64,000 bases of DNA from NCBI RefSeq assembly GCF_014652475.1, contig NZ_BMYW01000003.1, positions 306,039 through 370,038 on the forward strand, read 5' to 3'. The notes under the pieces are model-generated. The model was not told the origin of the DNA. It saw nothing but the letters and a program-made list of their open reading frames with translations, and made no database searches. Below, piece by piece: positions 30,880-38,644 of the stretch. This DNA comes from Vogesella alkaliphila. GTDB taxonomy: Bacteria; Pseudomonadota; Gammaproteobacteria; Burkholderiales; Chromobacteriaceae. The position numbers and the translations under genes are program-made. How positions within the stretch are numbered: the first letter of the stretch is position 1; the number at the start of each line of letters is the position of its first letter.

Positions 30880-32147
30880 TGCGAAGCAGCGATATTCTGA
30901 TTGTTGATGACGAGATCGGTATCCGGGAGCTTCTCTCGGAGATTTTGCAGGACGAAGGCTATACCGTCGCGCTGGCTGAAAATGCCGAAGTGGCTCGTCA
31001 ATTGCGCAACCAGACCCGACCGGCGCTGGTGCTGCTGGATATCTGGATGCCGGATTGTGACGGCGTCACCCTGCTCAAGGAGTGGGCCAAGTCCGGACAA
31101 CTGAACATGCCGGTGGTGATGATGTCCGGTCACGCCAGCATCGACACCGCCGTCGAGGCCACGCGCATCGGCGCCTTCGATTTCCTCGAAAAACCGATCG
31201 CCCTGCAGAAACTGCTGACCACGGTGCAGCGTGCGCTGAAATACGGCGACATGCAGGCCAATACCTCGCTCAACCTCGACAAGATGGGCAAGAGCGAAAC
31301 CGTGCAGGAGCTGAAGAAACAGCTGGAACGGGTATCGAAACTGAAGTCACCGGTGCTGCTGACCGGCGAATCCGGCGCCGGCTTCGAGCTGGTGGCGCGC
31401 TTTTTCCACCAGGGCAATACGCCGTGGGTGACCCCGGCCAAGGTGGAGCAGCTGGCCGACGCGCCGCTGGAATTGCTGCAAAAGGCCAATAACGGCGTGC
31501 TGTTCCTGCCGGAAATCGGCCAGTACAGCCGCCGCACGCAGCAGGGCCTGCTGTTCCTGCTGTCCAAGCTGGACCGCTTCAACGTGCGGCTGATCTGTTC
31601 CTGCAGCCGACCGCTGCAGGAGCTGCTGGTCGATCCGGAGTGCGACAACCGCATGCTGACCGCGCTGTCCAGCGTGATCGTGCCGATTCCGGCGCTGCGC
31701 GAGCACCCGGAAGACATCACCTCGATCGCCGAGCAGATCCTGCACGAGCTGGTGGAGTCGAAGCAGGTGCCCAGCCGCAAGCTGACCACCGCGGCGCTGA
31801 ACGCGCTGCGCCAGTACGACTGGCCGGGCAATCTGGAGCAGTTGCGCAGCATCATCAAGAGCCTGGCGCTGACCGCCGAATCCGGCGAGCTGGACGCGCC
31901 GGAAGTGAACAAGGTGCTGGCGCAGTTCCGCCACGACAAGCCGGCGGAAGAAACCGGTTTCGACTTCAGCCTGCCGCTGCGCGAACTGCGCGAGCAGCTG
32001 GAGCGGCGCTATTTCGAGTACCACATCGTGCTGGAAAACGGCAATATGAGCCGGGTGGCGCAAAAGGTCGGCCTGGAGCGCACCCACCTTTACCGCAAGC
32101 TGAAGCAGCTGGGTGTCAAGTTCAGCCGCAAGGGTGCGGAAGAATAA
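30879..32147 (+). CDS. ntrX: NtrX response regulator with degenerate ATPase domain
   Basis: The 422-residue partner of NtrY has an intact receiver domain (Asp10, Asp11, phosphoacceptor Asp54, Ser83, Lys105), a central AAA+ region and a C-terminal Fis-type helix-turn-helix (VLENGNMSRVAQKVGLERTHLYRKL). The central domain is damaged as an ATPase: Walker A reads GESGAGFE (163-170) with Phe replacing the catalytic Lys, Walker B reads FLPEIG with Pro replacing Asp, and the sigma54-contacting GAFTGA loop is absent; the domain is also shorter than usual. It is therefore likely a DNA-binding regulator that does not activate sigma54 polymerase. NtrX of Neisseria and some alphaproteobacteria are also reported to be atypical. 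Confidence 0.93.
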   Translation: MRSSDILIVDDEIGIRELLSEILQDEGYTVALAENAEVARQLRNQTRPALVLLDIWMPDCDGVTLLKEWAKSGQLNMPVVMMSGHASIDTAVEATRIGAFDFLEKPIALQKLLTTVQRALKYGDMQANTSLNLDKMGKSETVQELKKQLERVSKLKSPVLLTGESGAGFELVARFFHQGNTPWVTPAKVEQLADAPLELLQKANNGVLFLPEIGQYSRRTQQGLLFLLSKLDRFNVRLICSCSRPLQELLVDPECDNRMLTALSSVIVPIPALREHPEDITSIAEQILHELVESKQVPSRKLTTAALNALRQYDWPGNLEQLRSIIKSLALTAESGELDAPEVNKVLAQFRHDKPAEETGFDFSLPLRELREQLERRYFEYHIVLENGNMSRVAQKVGLERTHLYRKLKQLGVKFSRKGAEE

Positions 32148-32170
32148 AACCTGAATCAAGATCAAGGGAG

Positions 32171-32195
32171 ATGGCCGCGTTTGCGGCCATTTTTG
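32171..32195 (+). terminator. Terminator after ntrX
   Basis: ATGGCCGC (32171-32178) pairs with GCGGCCAT (32183-32190) around a 4-base loop, followed by TTTTT. It ends 5 bases before the moeB ATG, so it may also limit moeB expression from upstream. Confidence 0.8.
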
Positions 32196-32199
32196 CATC

Positions 32200-32964
32200 A
32201 TGACGCAAGAACTGAACGACGCAGCCCTGCTGCGCTACAGCCGGCACATCCTGCTGCCGGAAATCGACATCGAGGGCCAGCAGCGGCTGCTGGCCGCCAG
32301 GGTGCTGGTGGTCGGCACCGGCGGTCTCGGCGCGCCGGCGCTGCTGTACCTGGCCAGTGCCGGTGTGGGGCAGCTGACGCTGGTCGACGACGACACGGTG
32401 GAGCTGACCAATCTGCAGCGGCAGATCATCCACGACATGGGCACGCTGGGGCAGCAAAAGGTGGTGTCGGCGGCGGCAAGGTTGGCCGCCATCAATCCGG
32501 ACGTGCAGTTGCGCTTGCTGGCCGAGCGCCTGCAGGGCGACAGGCTGGCTGCCGAGGTGGCGGCGCACGACCTGGTGCTGGACTGCTCCGACAACTTCGC
32601 CACCCGTCACGCGATTAACCGCGCCTGCGTGGCGGCCGGGGTGCCGCTGGTGTCCGGCGCCGCGGTGCGCTTTAGCGGCCAGCTGGCGGTGTACGACACG
32701 CGCGACGACGCGTCGCCGTGCTATCACTGCCTGTTCCCGGACGAGGGCGAAGCCAGCGACGGACCGTGCGCCACCTTCGGCGTGCTGGCGCCGCTGGTCG
32801 GCGTGATCGGCAGCCTGCAGGCGGTGGAGGCGATCAAGCTGCTGGCCGGGCGCCGTCCGGCGCTGGGGCAGCTGACGCTGTACGACGCGCTGGACGGCAG
32901 CTTCCGCCAGCTGAAGGTGCCGCGCGATCCGGACTGCCCGGTATGCGGCCAACGTTGCCACTGA
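32200..32964 (+). CDS. moeB: MoeB/ThiF-family adenylyltransferase
   Basis: MoeB adenylates the C-terminus of the sulfur-carrier MoaD for molybdopterin synthesis; ThiF does the same for ThiS. The 254-residue protein has the E1-like GTGGLGAP (39-46), the DNFATRHAINRAC loop and a structural zinc site from CYHC and CPVC. There is no rhodanese extension. The repeat word occurs twice: at 32478-32490 read as Arg-Leu-Ala-Ala and at 32944-32957 where it encodes Cys-Gly-Gln-Arg-Cys near the stop. No mo- or thi- genes are adjacent, so whether it serves MoaD or ThiS is open. Confidence 0.88.
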   Translation: MTQELNDAALLRYSRHILLPEIDIEGQQRLLAARVLVVGTGGLGAPALLYLASAGVGQLTLVDDDTVELTNLQRQIIHDMGTLGQQKVVSAAARLAAINPDVQLRLLAERLQGDRLAAEVAAHDLVLDCSDNFATRHAINRACVAAGVPLVSGAAVRFSGQLAVYDTRDDASPCYHCLFPDEGEASDGPCATFGVLAPLVGVIGSLQAVEAIKLLAGRRPALGQLTLYDALDGSFRQLKVPRDPDCPVCGQRCH

Positions 32965-32974
32965 CGGAGGCATG

Positions 32975-33014
32975 AAAAAAGCCGTTGCCATCCTTCGATG
33001 GCAACGGCTTTTTT
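32975..33014. terminator. Bidirectional terminator between moeB and the ResA-like gene
   Basis: Eighteen base pairs (32975-32992 with 32997-33014) form a perfect stem with a 4-base loop. A-runs and T-runs at its ends serve both convergent genes. Confidence 0.92.
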
Positions 33015-33027
33015 GCGGGCTGCGCGA

Positions 33028-33519
33028 TCAGGCCTTCAGGTTCTGCTCGATCAGCTGGTGCAGTTCGGTGAAGTCCGGCTCGCCGACGTAGCGCTTGATG
33101 ATGTTGCCCTGCTTGTCGATCAGCACCGAGGTCGGGGTCAGCTGCACCTCGCCGAACGCCTTGGCGATGCTGCCGCTGCTGTCCAGCGTCACGAAGAAGG
33201 GCAGCGCGGTGTCCTTGACGTAGGTCTGCACGTAGTTGGGCGGGTCGTAGCTCATCGCCACGGCCACGGTTTCGTAGCCCTGCGGCGCGTACTTCTCGTG
33301 GGTGGCGCGCAGTTTCGGCATCTCGGCCATGCAGCCGCTGCAGCTGGTGGCCCAGAAATTGACCAGCACTACCTTGCCTTTCAGGCTGTCGGTGCTGGCG
33401 GTCTGGCCCGACAGGTTTGTGTAGTGGACTTGCGGCGCCTGCGGCTTGTTGAGCAGCGCGAGGTAGGCGACGATGGCGAGTACGGCGATGCCGACCAGGG
33501 CCAGTATCCATTTTTTCAT
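33028..33519 (-). CDS. Membrane-anchored TlpA/ResA-like thioredoxin protein
   Basis: The 163-residue protein has an uncleaved N-terminal membrane anchor (ILALVGIAVLAIVAYLALL) and a thioredoxin domain with the redox motif CSGC (Cys60, Cys63) after FWATS, and a cis-Pro near LTPTSVLID. It should face the periplasm and act as a thiol reductase or oxidase. The CSGC motif is unusual; CxxC with CEPC or CPPC is common in ResA. It is a single gene ending at the shared terminator. The substrate is unknown. Confidence 0.85.
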   Translation of the reverse strand: MKKWILALVGIAVLAIVAYLALLNKPQAPQVHYTNLSGQTASTDSLKGKVVLVNFWATSCSGCMAEMPKLRATHEKYAPQGYETVAVAMSYDPPNYVQTYVKDTALPFFVTLDSSGSIAKAFGEVQLTPTSVLIDKQGNIIKRYVGEPDFTELHQLIEQNLKA

Positions 33520-33553
33520 GACTGAGTCTGTCCTGTTGCGAAGGCGGTGAGGA

Positions 33554-33964
33554 TCAGGCTTGGTGTTGCAGCCCGGTCAGAAGTTCCCGCAGTTTACCCT
33601 CGATCGCCACCGCCTTGTTCTGCTTGCCGTCAAACGCGACGAAGGTGACGTCGGCCTCGGCCACCACCGTGTCGCTGCCGGCCAGCTTCACGCACTGGTG
33701 GATCACCGCGCTGCGGTTGCCGACCGACTTGACCGCGGTTTCGATCACCAGTTGGTCGTTCATGGTCGCCGGGTAGCGGTAGTCGATGTTGATGTTGACC
33801 ACGATCAGCGCGATGCCGGAGCTGAGGAAGGCCGGCAGGTCGGCGCACTCCTCGAAGAAGGTCCAGCGCGCCTCTTCCAGGAACTCCAGGTAGCGCGCGT
33901 TATTGACGTGGCCGTACAGGTCGAGGTGGTAGCCGCGAACCTTGATGCCGGTGCTGTGAGTCAT
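33554..33964 (-). CDS. Hot-dog fold acyl-CoA thioesterase (YbgC-like)
   Basis: The 136-residue protein matches the 4-hydroxybenzoyl-CoA thioesterase/YbgC group. The catalytic segment is GYHLDLYGHVNNARYLEFLEEARW, where the first Asp is the nucleophile. Such enzymes cleave short or aromatic acyl-CoA and are cytoplasmic. The ATG at 33964 (MTHSTGIKVRGYH) has GGGGAAATC upstream and is preferred to an in-frame ATG at 34000. It stands between the ResA-like gene and the tonB cluster. Confidence 0.87.
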   Translation of the reverse strand: MTHSTGIKVRGYHLDLYGHVNNARYLEFLEEARWTFFEECADLPAFLSSGIALIVVNINIDYRYPATMNDQLVIETAVKSVGNRSAVIHQCVKLAGSDTVVAEADVTFVAFDGKQNKAVAIEGKLRELLTGLQHQA

Positions 33965-34053
33965 GATTTCCCCTTCGTGTGGAAAAGCCGTTGCCGGCAA
34001 GGTGGTGTCAGCTTGTTGTTGCCGTGCCGGCGGTGAGCGCCCGGCGCCGGGGT

Positions 34054-34416
34054 TTACTGACTACCGAGATCGAACGGCTGGAACGCCTCGCGCGCCAGCG
34101 GGGTGCTGACCAGGTCGGTCAGCACCGGATGAATGTCGATGTCGAACCAGTCCATGAACAGCGCCGCGCTGAGCGTCGGCGGCCACAGCGTGTCGTCCTC
34201 GCACCAGTCGGCCAGCTCGGCGCTGAACAGCGCGTGGTAGTGCTCGGCGAGGAAGTCGGCGGGGTCGACGTCGTCGACGTGCGGGATCAGCAGCGCGTTG
34301 CCGTTGCGGCGCAGCTCGTCCAAGGCCACGGCCGGGGCGCCGGGCAGGCTGGCCAGCCAGTCGGCGAACGGCTGACGCGGTTTCAGAATGACGACGCTGC
34401 GATTGACTTCAAACAT
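34054..34416 (-). CDS. Conserved protein of unknown function
   Basis: I do not recognise a named family for this 120-residue protein. It is acidic and soluble, rich in Trp and Asp, with the segments LKPRQPFADWLASLPG, LIPHVDDVDPADFLAEHY and ALFMDWFDIDIHPVLTDL. The ATG at 34416 is taken because it lies 13 bases after the tonB stop; the frame runs further upstream into tonB. The gene is very probably co-transcribed with tonB. Homologues beside tonB occur in other Neisseriales as far as I recall, but no role is known. Confidence 0.7.
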   Translation of the reverse strand: MFEVNRSVVILKPRQPFADWLASLPGAPAVALDELRRNGNALLIPHVDDVDPADFLAEHYHALFSAELADWCEDDTLWPPTLSAALFMDWFDIDIHPVLTDLVSTPLAREAFQPFDLGSQ

Positions 34417-34429
34417 GGTGGATCCTGTA

Positions 34430-35269
34430 TCAATTGGCGGAGAGCTGGTTGGCGGTGGTGAAGCTCCATTTGCGCACCACCTCCAGGCTGCGGAACTCTG
34501 CGGCCAACGTTGGCGGGAACGGGGCGTAGGGGGCGGCCATGCGCACGATGTCCTGCGCGGCCTGGTCCAGCACCGGATGGCCGGAGCTGCGCAGCAGGCG
34601 CACGTCCTGCAGCGCACCGTCGGCGCGGATCACCACCGTCAGCTCCAGGCTGCCGTACAGGTTCTGCGCCCGCGCTTCTGCCGGGTAGTTGCGTTTGCCG
34701 ATGCGTTCGATCTTCAGGCGCCAGTCTTCGACGTAGCGTGCCCAGCTGACCCCGGTGGCGTTGACGCCGAACACCGCCTTGGCCTTGTCCTGCGCTTCGC
34801 CGCCGGCGGCATTGGCGCTGCTGCCCAGCTGCCGCGCCTGGCTCAGCCAGTCCTGGGCGCTGCGTGGCGCGGGCGCAGGGGGGGGCGGTGGCGTGGTGTA
34901 GCCGGACTGTTCGCGGCTGAGTACGGCGGTGGACTCGGCCTTGGGGGCGGCCGGCGCCGGTGTGGCCCTGGTGCTGGCGGCGGCCGTGGCAGCGGCGAGC
35001 GTTGCCGGAGCAGGCTTGGCGGCCGGAGTGGCGCTGCCGGCCTGGCTGTCGTGCTGCGCCAGCTGCGTGGCCAGCGGCGGCGGGGTGCTCGCCGGCGGGG
35101 TCGCCAGCAGCGAGACTTGCAGCGCCGCCGGCTGCCATGACGGAATGCGTGGCAGGCCGTGCCGGCCGAGGGCGAGCAGCAGCAGTAAATGCAGCGCCAG
35201 CGACACCAGGATCGCGGCATGAATGAGCGATTTGTCCGGTGGCGCTGGCGTAGGTGTGAAACGTGTCAT
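34430..35269 (-). CDS. tonB: TonB-family energy transducer
   Basis: The 279-residue protein has the TonB plan: one N-terminal membrane segment (IHAAILVSLALHLLLLLALG), a long Ala/Pro-rich linker with a run of seven prolines, and a C-terminal domain with YPAEARAQNLYGSLELTVVIRADGALQDVRLLRSSGHPVLDQAA. It couples proton motive force to outer-membrane receptors. No exbB, exbD or receptor gene is nearby, and the domain is more divergent than E. coli TonB, so it may be a specialised paralogue. A repeat word at 34499-34516 is read as Thr-Leu-Ala-Ala. Confidence 0.88.
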   Translation of the reverse strand: MTRFTPTPAPPDKSLIHAAILVSLALHLLLLLALGRHGLPRIPSWQPAALQVSLLATPPASTPPPLATQLAQHDSQAGSATPAAKPAPATLAAATAAASTRATPAPAAPKAESTAVLSREQSGYTTPPPPPAPAPRSAQDWLSQARQLGSSANAAGGEAQDKAKAVFGVNATGVSWARYVEDWRLKIERIGKRNYPAEARAQNLYGSLELTVVIRADGALQDVRLLRSSGHPVLDQAAQDIVRMAAPYAPFPPTLAAEFRSLEVVRKWSFTTANQLSAN

Positions 35270-35319
35270 GGTGAGCGTGCGGTTACACTTTGCGGCAGTG
35301 TATCACGCGCGCCGCGGCC

Positions 35320-35784
35320 TCAGCTTTCCAGCAGGCTGCGCAGCATCCACGCCGTCTTTTCATGCACTTGCAGGCGCTGGGTCAGCAGGTCGGCGGTCGG
35401 CTCGTCGTTGGCCGGCTCGGCTACCGGGAACAGCGAACGCGCGGTGCGGCAGACCGTCTCGTGCGCCTGCACCAGTTCGCGGATCATGTCCTGCGCCTTG
35501 GGCACGCCCTGGCTTTCGGTGATCGAGGTCAGGCGCGCGTAGTCGCCGTAGCTGCCGGGGGCGATGTGGCCCAGCGCGCGGATGCGCTCGGCGATCTGGT
35601 CGACGGCCAGCGCCAGTTCGTTGTACTGCTGTTCGAACATCAGGTGCAGCGTCTGGAACATCGGCCCGGTGACGTTCCAGTGGAAATAGTGGGTCTTCAG
35701 ATACAGGGTGTAGGTGTCGGCCAGCAGTTTCGACAGGCCTTCGGCAATGCGGGTACGATCCTGTTCGCTGATTCCAATATCCAT
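35320..35784 (-). CDS. dps: Dps ferritin-like DNA-protection protein
   Basis: Dps oxidises and stores iron using H2O2 and can protect DNA in starved cells. The 154-residue protein has the ferroxidase-site signature [17 protein letters not shown] with the conserved His and the helix [20 protein letters not shown] with Asp and Glu ligands. It lacks a long Lys-rich N-terminal tail, so direct DNA binding may be weak. It is a single gene divergent from yggU; no OxyR site could be identified in the short spacer. Confidence 0.93.
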   Translation of the reverse strand: MDIGISEQDRTRIAEGLSKLLADTYTLYLKTHYFHWNVTGPMFQTLHLMFEQQYNELALAVDQIAERIRALGHIAPGSYGDYARLTSITESQGVPKAQDMIRELVQAHETVCRTARSLFPVAEPANDEPTADLLTQRLQVHEKTAWMLRSLLES

Positions 35785-35860
35785 GGTGATCTCCTGTGTT
35801 TATGGGTGTCGTTGTGGTCTACGCCCGATCTACAATAGCCTTTTTGAGGTGGGGCAGGCC

Positions 35861-36163
35861 ATGAACCCCTGGTTAACTTCGCAGCCGGACGGAATCCGGC
35901 TGACTTTGCACCTGCAGCCCGGCGCGCGCAAGACGGCGCTGGCCGGCGAACACGGCGACGCGCTGAAGATCAGGTTGGCCGCACCGCCGGTGGAGGGCAA
36001 GGCCAATGCCGCGCTATTGCTGTGGCTGGCGCAGGCGCTGGCAGTGTCCAAGTCGTCGGTGACGCTGCTCAGCGGCGAGCGCAACCGTCACAAGATCGTC
36101 GCCATCCGCGGCATCGACGCCGCCACCGCACTGGCCCGGCTGCAGGCCTTAATGCAGCCGTGA
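35861..36163 (+). CDS. yggU: UPF0235/DUF167 protein YggU
   Basis: The 100-residue protein shows the DUF167 pattern: LHLQPGARKTALAGEHGDALKIRLAAPPVEGKANAALLLWLA and SVTLLSGERNRHKIVAIRG. Structure is known for family members but function is not. The ATG at 35861 with GAGGTGGGG upstream is chosen over in-frame starts further left. The conserved IRLAAPPVEG segment contains a dispersed repeat copy (35972-35984), so here the repeat coincides with a family motif. The 3' end overlaps fxsA by 15 bases on the other strand. Confidence 0.88.
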   Translation: MNPWLTSQPDGIRLTLHLQPGARKTALAGEHGDALKIRLAAPPVEGKANAALLLWLAQALAVSKSSVTLLSGERNRHKIVAIRGIDAATALARLQALMQP

Positions 36164-36589
36164 TTTTGGATCGACGGTCTTGTCCACGCGCTGGTATTCG
36201 CCTTCGATGATGTCGCCGCCGGCGCTGCCGTCCGCAGCGGGCGGAGGCGACGGCGGTACCATGTTCGCTAGCGTCGGGCCGCGCCACGGCAGCATCAGCA
36301 GCAGGGCCAGCACGTCGCTGATCAGACCGGGAATGGCGAACAGCAGGCCGGCCAGCATCACGCGCAGCGGCCACAGCAGGGCGAGCAGCGACACCTGGCC
36401 CTGTTTCAGCACCGAACCGATGGTCAGCAGGCTGGCCAGCTTGCTGTTGCGCATCATCGCCACGCCGAGCAGCACGGTGAACAGCAGCCAGGCGATGGTC
36501 CAGCCGCCGCCGATGGCGTCGGCCAGCGAGACCAGCGAGAAGATCTCGGCAAACGGGTACAGCAACAATACGATCAGAAACGCACGCAT
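36149..36589 (-). CDS. fxsA: FxsA family membrane protein
   Basis: The 146-residue protein has three to four membrane helices and the FxsA core FAEIFSLVSLADAIGGGWTIAWLL and GLLFAIPGLISDVLALLLMLP. FxsA was named for suppressing F-exclusion of phage T7 when overexpressed in E. coli; its normal job is unknown. The ATG at 36589 (MRAFLIVLLLYPF) matches the family start. It is separated by only 15 bases from the divergent cutA start, so their promoters must overlap the genes. Confidence 0.88.
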   Translation of the reverse strand: MRAFLIVLLLYPFAEIFSLVSLADAIGGGWTIAWLLFTVLLGVAMMRNSKLASLLTIGSVLKQGQVSLLALLWPLRVMLAGLLFAIPGLISDVLALLLMLPWRGPTLANMVPPSPPPAADGSAGGDIIEGEYQRVDKTVDPKSRLH

Positions 36590-36604
36590 AAAACAGGTAT
36601 CCAG

Positions 36605-36928
36605 ATGGAAGTGATCATGGTGCTGTGCAATGTGCCGGATGCGGCACTGGCACAACAAATAGCGGAGACGCTGGTCGGCGAGCAACTCGCCGCCTGCGTC
36701 AATATCATGGCGCCGTGCCGCTCAGTGTATCGCTGGCAGGGCAAGCTGGAAAACGCCAGCGAGGTGCCGTTGCAGATCAAGACCACCGCGGCGGCCTATC
36801 CGGCGCTGCAGGCGCGCTTGCTGCAGCTGCATCCCTACGAGGTGCCGGAGATCGTCGCGCTGCCGCTGGCGGCCGGACTACCGGCTTATCTGACATGGGT
36901 GGCCGCGGAAGTTCTTTCAAGCCCTTGA
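36605..36928 (+). CDS. cutA: CutA1 divalent-ion tolerance protein
   Basis: The 107-residue protein is a CutA1-type trimeric protein, PII-like in fold. Conserved parts are LVGEQLAACVNIMAPCRSVYRWQGKLENASEVPLQIKTT and HPYEVPEIVALPL. It was linked to copper tolerance in E. coli, but that link is disputed. The start is ATG at 36605; a second ATG at 36617 is possible. It lies upstream of the tRNA-Lys cluster with its own promoter between. Confidence 0.93.
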   Translation: MEVIMVLCNVPDAALAQQIAETLVGEQLAACVNIMAPCRSVYRWQGKLENASEVPLQIKTTAAAYPALQARLLQLHPYEVPEIVALPLAAGLPAYLTWVAAEVLSSP

Positions 36929-37008
36929 CGCAAAAATTGTTTTTGCGTGTGTTTTGCGACGGAATATTGGCGGATAGCACAAATTTCAAATTATCGGCCA
37001 AGAAAATC

Positions 37009-37037
37009 TTGACGCGAAAAATCGGCTTCGGTATAGT
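37009..37037 (+). promoter_or_regulatory. Sigma70 promoter of the tRNA-Lys cluster
   Basis: TTGACG (37009-37014) and TATAGT (37032-37037) are separated by 17 bases. Transcription would start about 7 bases before the first tRNA. Confidence 0.85.
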
Positions 37038-37050
37038 TTCGTTCTCTCGG

Positions 37051-37126
37051 GGGTCGTTAGCTCAGTTGGTAGAGCAGCGGACTTTTAATCCGTTTGTCGC
37101 AGGTTCGAATCCCGCACGACCCACCA
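37051..37126 (+). tRNA. tRNA-Lys (TTT), copy 1
   Basis: A 76-base tRNA with encoded CCA. Acceptor stem GGGTCGT/ACGACCC, D-loop AGCTCAGTTGGTAGAGC, anticodon loop CTTTTAA giving TTT, and T-loop GGTTCGAATCC are all intact. Confidence 0.98.
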
Positions 37127-37139
37127 CCGAGACCCTGAT

Positions 37140-37215
37140 GGGTCGTTAGCTCAGTTGGTAGAGCAGCGGACTTTTAATCCGTTTGTCGCAGGTTCGAATC
37201 CCGCACGACCCACCA
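37140..37215 (+). tRNA. tRNA-Lys (TTT), copy 2
   Basis: Identical over 76 bases to copy 1, separated from it by 13 bases. Confidence 0.98.
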
Positions 37216-37230
37216 TCAGGACCCTCACGG

Positions 37231-37306
37231 GGGTCGTTAGCTCAGTTGGTAGAGCAGCGGACTTTTAATCCGTTTGTCGCAGGTTCGAATCCCGCACGAC
37301 CCACCA
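37231..37306 (+). tRNA. tRNA-Lys (TTT), copy 3
   Basis: Identical to copies 1 and 2, 15 bases after copy 2. The two spacers share GACCCT, which suggests recent tandem duplication of an 89-91 base unit. Confidence 0.98.
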
Positions 37307-37321
37307 AGAATACAGACAGCA

Positions 37322-37352
37322 AGCCCGGTCATCCGACCGGGCTTTTTGTTTT
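37322..37352 (+). terminator. Terminator of the tRNA-Lys cluster
   Basis: AGCCCGGTC (37322-37330) pairs with GACCGGGCT (37335-37343), followed by TTTTGTTTT. Confidence 0.93.
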
Positions 37353-37440
37353 CCGGCCGTGCGCTTGCCGGCAAGCGTGCTCCTGCCGTCCTCCCCCTCT
37401 TTTTCAGCCTGTTGCCGCCCGGCAAGGCAATGGGCCAGCA

Positions 37441-38502
37441 TCAGCCCTGCTGGCTGTCGATCCGGCACTGCCACAGCCTGGCCAGCGCCGGCAGGTGACG
37501 CGCTTCGACCGTCATCTGCGCCGGGCTGGCGATGCGGCTGGCTGTCGGCACGATGCTGGCGTCGCGGCCGATGCGGACGGTCAGCGGCGTGGTGATGTCG
37601 TCGCCGTGCTGCACCACGATGGCGGTGTCGCCCTGCTCCAGCTTGACGAAGCTGCCCGGCGGATACAGGCCGACCTCCTTGATCAGGCAGTCGACCAGCT
37701 TGGCGTCGGCCAGGGTGTCGCGTTGCTGGAACAGCTGCACCATCGCGCTCTTGGGCAGCTGCGAGCGGCGGTAGTGGCGGGGGTGCAGCCGCGCCATGGC
37801 GACATCGGCGACCTGCAGCAGGTGGGCGCCGGGGCTGATCTTGCCGCGGCCAAGGCCGAAGGGATAACCCTTGCCGTTCCACTTCTCGTGGTGTTCCAGC
37901 ACGGCCAGATGCCAGATCTCGTCGTCGATGCCGACCTCACGCAGCATCGCGGAGCTGGCCAGCGGGTGCAGGCGCAGCTGCTTGGCCTGCAGCGAGGACA
38001 GCGCCTCGGCCTGGTGGCTGAGCTGCTGCTGCAGGGTGACCATCGCGATATTCATGGTCAGCGCGGCGCAGACCAGCGATTCGCTCTCGGCCTCGGCCAG
38101 TGCCAGCCGCTGCGCCAGCCGCGCCACCAGCAGCGCGACGTGCACGGCGTGGGCGTGCGCGTAGTGGGGGTAGGGCAGCAGCAGGCCGGCGGCCAGCGTG
38201 GCTGCCGGAGCGTGATTGGCCAGCCGGCGCAGGCTGCCGGCCAGCGTGCGCAGTTGTTGCTCGCTGTCGTCGTGGTCGAGCAGGCGGGTGGTCAGCCACG
38301 CCAGCTTGGCATAGGCCCACGGCAGCGCCAGGAACGGGTCCTGTTCGTGCGATGGCGGGCACGCCGGTTGCGGGTCGTGGAAGTGACTGCGCGCGATTTG
38401 CTGGAGAGGCTGTTTTTCTGTTGGCGTGAGCCAGAACTCCAGATCGCCGCTCTGGGTCAGGCGATTGCGAACGTAGAGGGAATCTGGCAGGTAGTGCAGC
38501 AT
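37441..38502 (-). CDS. HD-GYP-like protein lacking the HD pair
   Basis: The 353-residue cytoplasmic protein resembles HD-GYP c-di-GMP phosphodiesterases. HHEKWNGKGYPFGL (204-217) matches the HHExxDGxGYP signature with Asp changed to Asn, and AHLLQVADVAMARLHPR follows as in the family. At the place of the catalytic HD pair the protein reads AALTMNIAMV (Met150-Asn151), so metal binding and catalysis are probably lost. A roughly 100-residue beta-rich C-terminal tail (TIAVVQHGDD..., TVRIGRD) is extra. It likely acts as a binding or scaffold protein, as proposed for other degenerate HD-GYP proteins. The ATG at 38502 is chosen since the family start MLHYLPDSLYV begins there. Confidence 0.8.
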   Translation of the reverse strand: MLHYLPDSLYVRNRLTQSGDLEFWLTPTEKQPLQQIARSHFHDPQPACPPSHEQDPFLALPWAYAKLAWLTTRLLDHDDSEQQLRTLAGSLRRLANHAPAATLAAGLLLPYPHYAHAHAVHVALLVARLAQRLALAEAESESLVCAALTMNIAMVTLQQQLSHQAEALSSLQAKQLRLHPLASSAMLREVGIDDEIWHLAVLEHHEKWNGKGYPFGLGRGKISPGAHLLQVADVAMARLHPRHYRRSQLPKSAMVQLFQQRDTLADAKLVDCLIKEVGLYPPGSFVKLEQGDTAIVVQHGDDITTPLTVRIGRDASIVPTASRIASPAQMTVEARHLPALARLWQCRIDSQQG

Positions 38503-38644
38503 GACAACGGCTCCGGCGGTGCTGGATCCGGCGTGGCCGGCGGATGCTGGCTGCATCGGTGGTCGGGCCGGATCGTGTGGTGCCTGCGATTATGCGCAGA
38601 AGCGCAAGTGGCGGCTAGAGGCGCGACGGCTTTCGCCGCCGCGG

